Source: an uncultured Prevotella sp.
GTDB taxonomy: Bacteria > Bacteroidota > Bacteroidia > Bacteroidales > Bacteroidaceae
Assembly (NCBI GenBank): GCA_946612625.1
Contig: CAMOEW010000018.1
Coordinates: forward strand, 1 to 33,715
Direction of reading: 5' to 3'
Length of the DNA stretch: 33,715 nt
A program made the position numbers and the translations under genes. Numbering within the stretch: the first letter of the stretch is position 1; each line of letters begins with the position of its first letter. Under the pieces are notes generated by a model that saw only the letters and a program-made list of their open reading frames with translations, was not told the DNA's origin and did no database searches. Below are positions 33,666-33,715 of the stretch, in pieces.

Positions 33666-33715
33666 ATGTACGTGCGTACCTTATTTGTTTTATTAATCCT
33701 GATGCTCGCCTCGGG
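33666..33715 (+). CDS. Start of an exported protein, cut by the window end
   Basis: An ATG at 33666 opens a frame to the window edge reading MYVRTLFVLLILMLAS, a short basic start and a hydrophobic core like a signal peptide. It may be a lipoprotein or a secreted protein. Only 16 codons are visible. The preceding 95 bases (33571-33665) contain no clear promoter. Confidence 0.5.
   Translation, partial: MYVRTLFVLLILMLAS

Overview
The window looks like chromosomal DNA from a Bacteroidales member, probably Prevotella or a close relative. Three things point there. Promoters follow the Bacteroidetes pattern TTTG-N19/20-TAnnTTTG, and Shine-Dalgarno sequences are sparse. Arginine synthesis uses the succinylated-type carbamoyltransferase ArgF'. 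Several families are typical of the phylum, including a NigD-like lipoprotein and an ABCG-type transporter with a long N-terminal extension. I see no rRNA, tRNA, insertion sequence, prophage or CRISPR array.

Left part (1-16.4 kb): arginine and proline synthesis. A first plus-strand operon is argR - GNAT acyltransferase - argG - PspC-domain small protein - argC, closed by a hairpin terminator. A minus-strand pair (ABC transporter, then a lipoprotein) faces it. A second plus-strand operon is argD - proC - greA - BASS-type transporter. A third starts at its own -7 box: XRE/cupin regulator - acyl-CoA synthetase - proB (kinase domain only) - proA - argF'. Together these cover much of glutamate to citrulline and proline. 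argB, the deacylase and argH are not here.

Middle (16.3-21.0 kb): a minus-strand cell-envelope operon, in transcription order PASTA-domain membrane protein - RluD-type pseudouridine synthase - D-Ala-D-Ala ligase - PlsC-like acyltransferase - NigD-like lipoprotein. Its promoter lies so close to the PASTA start codon that the mRNA may be almost leaderless. The last gene overlaps the argF' 3' end tail to tail.

Right-middle (21.1-30.0 kb): the most interesting region. A nine-gene plus-strand operon encodes an AraC regulator, a GNAT-like protein, a ketoacyl synthase with an intact Cys-His-His triad, a dedicated acyl carrier protein, a FabZ-like hotdog protein that has lost the usual catalytic His, an MMPL/RND exporter, a CrtI/retinol-saturase-like flavoprotein, type II dehydroquinase and an O-methyltransferase. 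The content recalls aryl-polyene and flexirubin clusters. It lacks their ketoreductase, ammonia lyase and DarA/DarB genes, so it may make and export an uncharacterised acyl or polyene lipid.

Right end (30.0-33.7 kb): rpmH (L34, 51 aa) on the minus strand, divergent from efp. efp is followed by overlapping genes for a GT2 glycosyltransferase, RadC and a second, diverged BASS-like transporter. The start of a secreted or lipoprotein ORF runs off the window.
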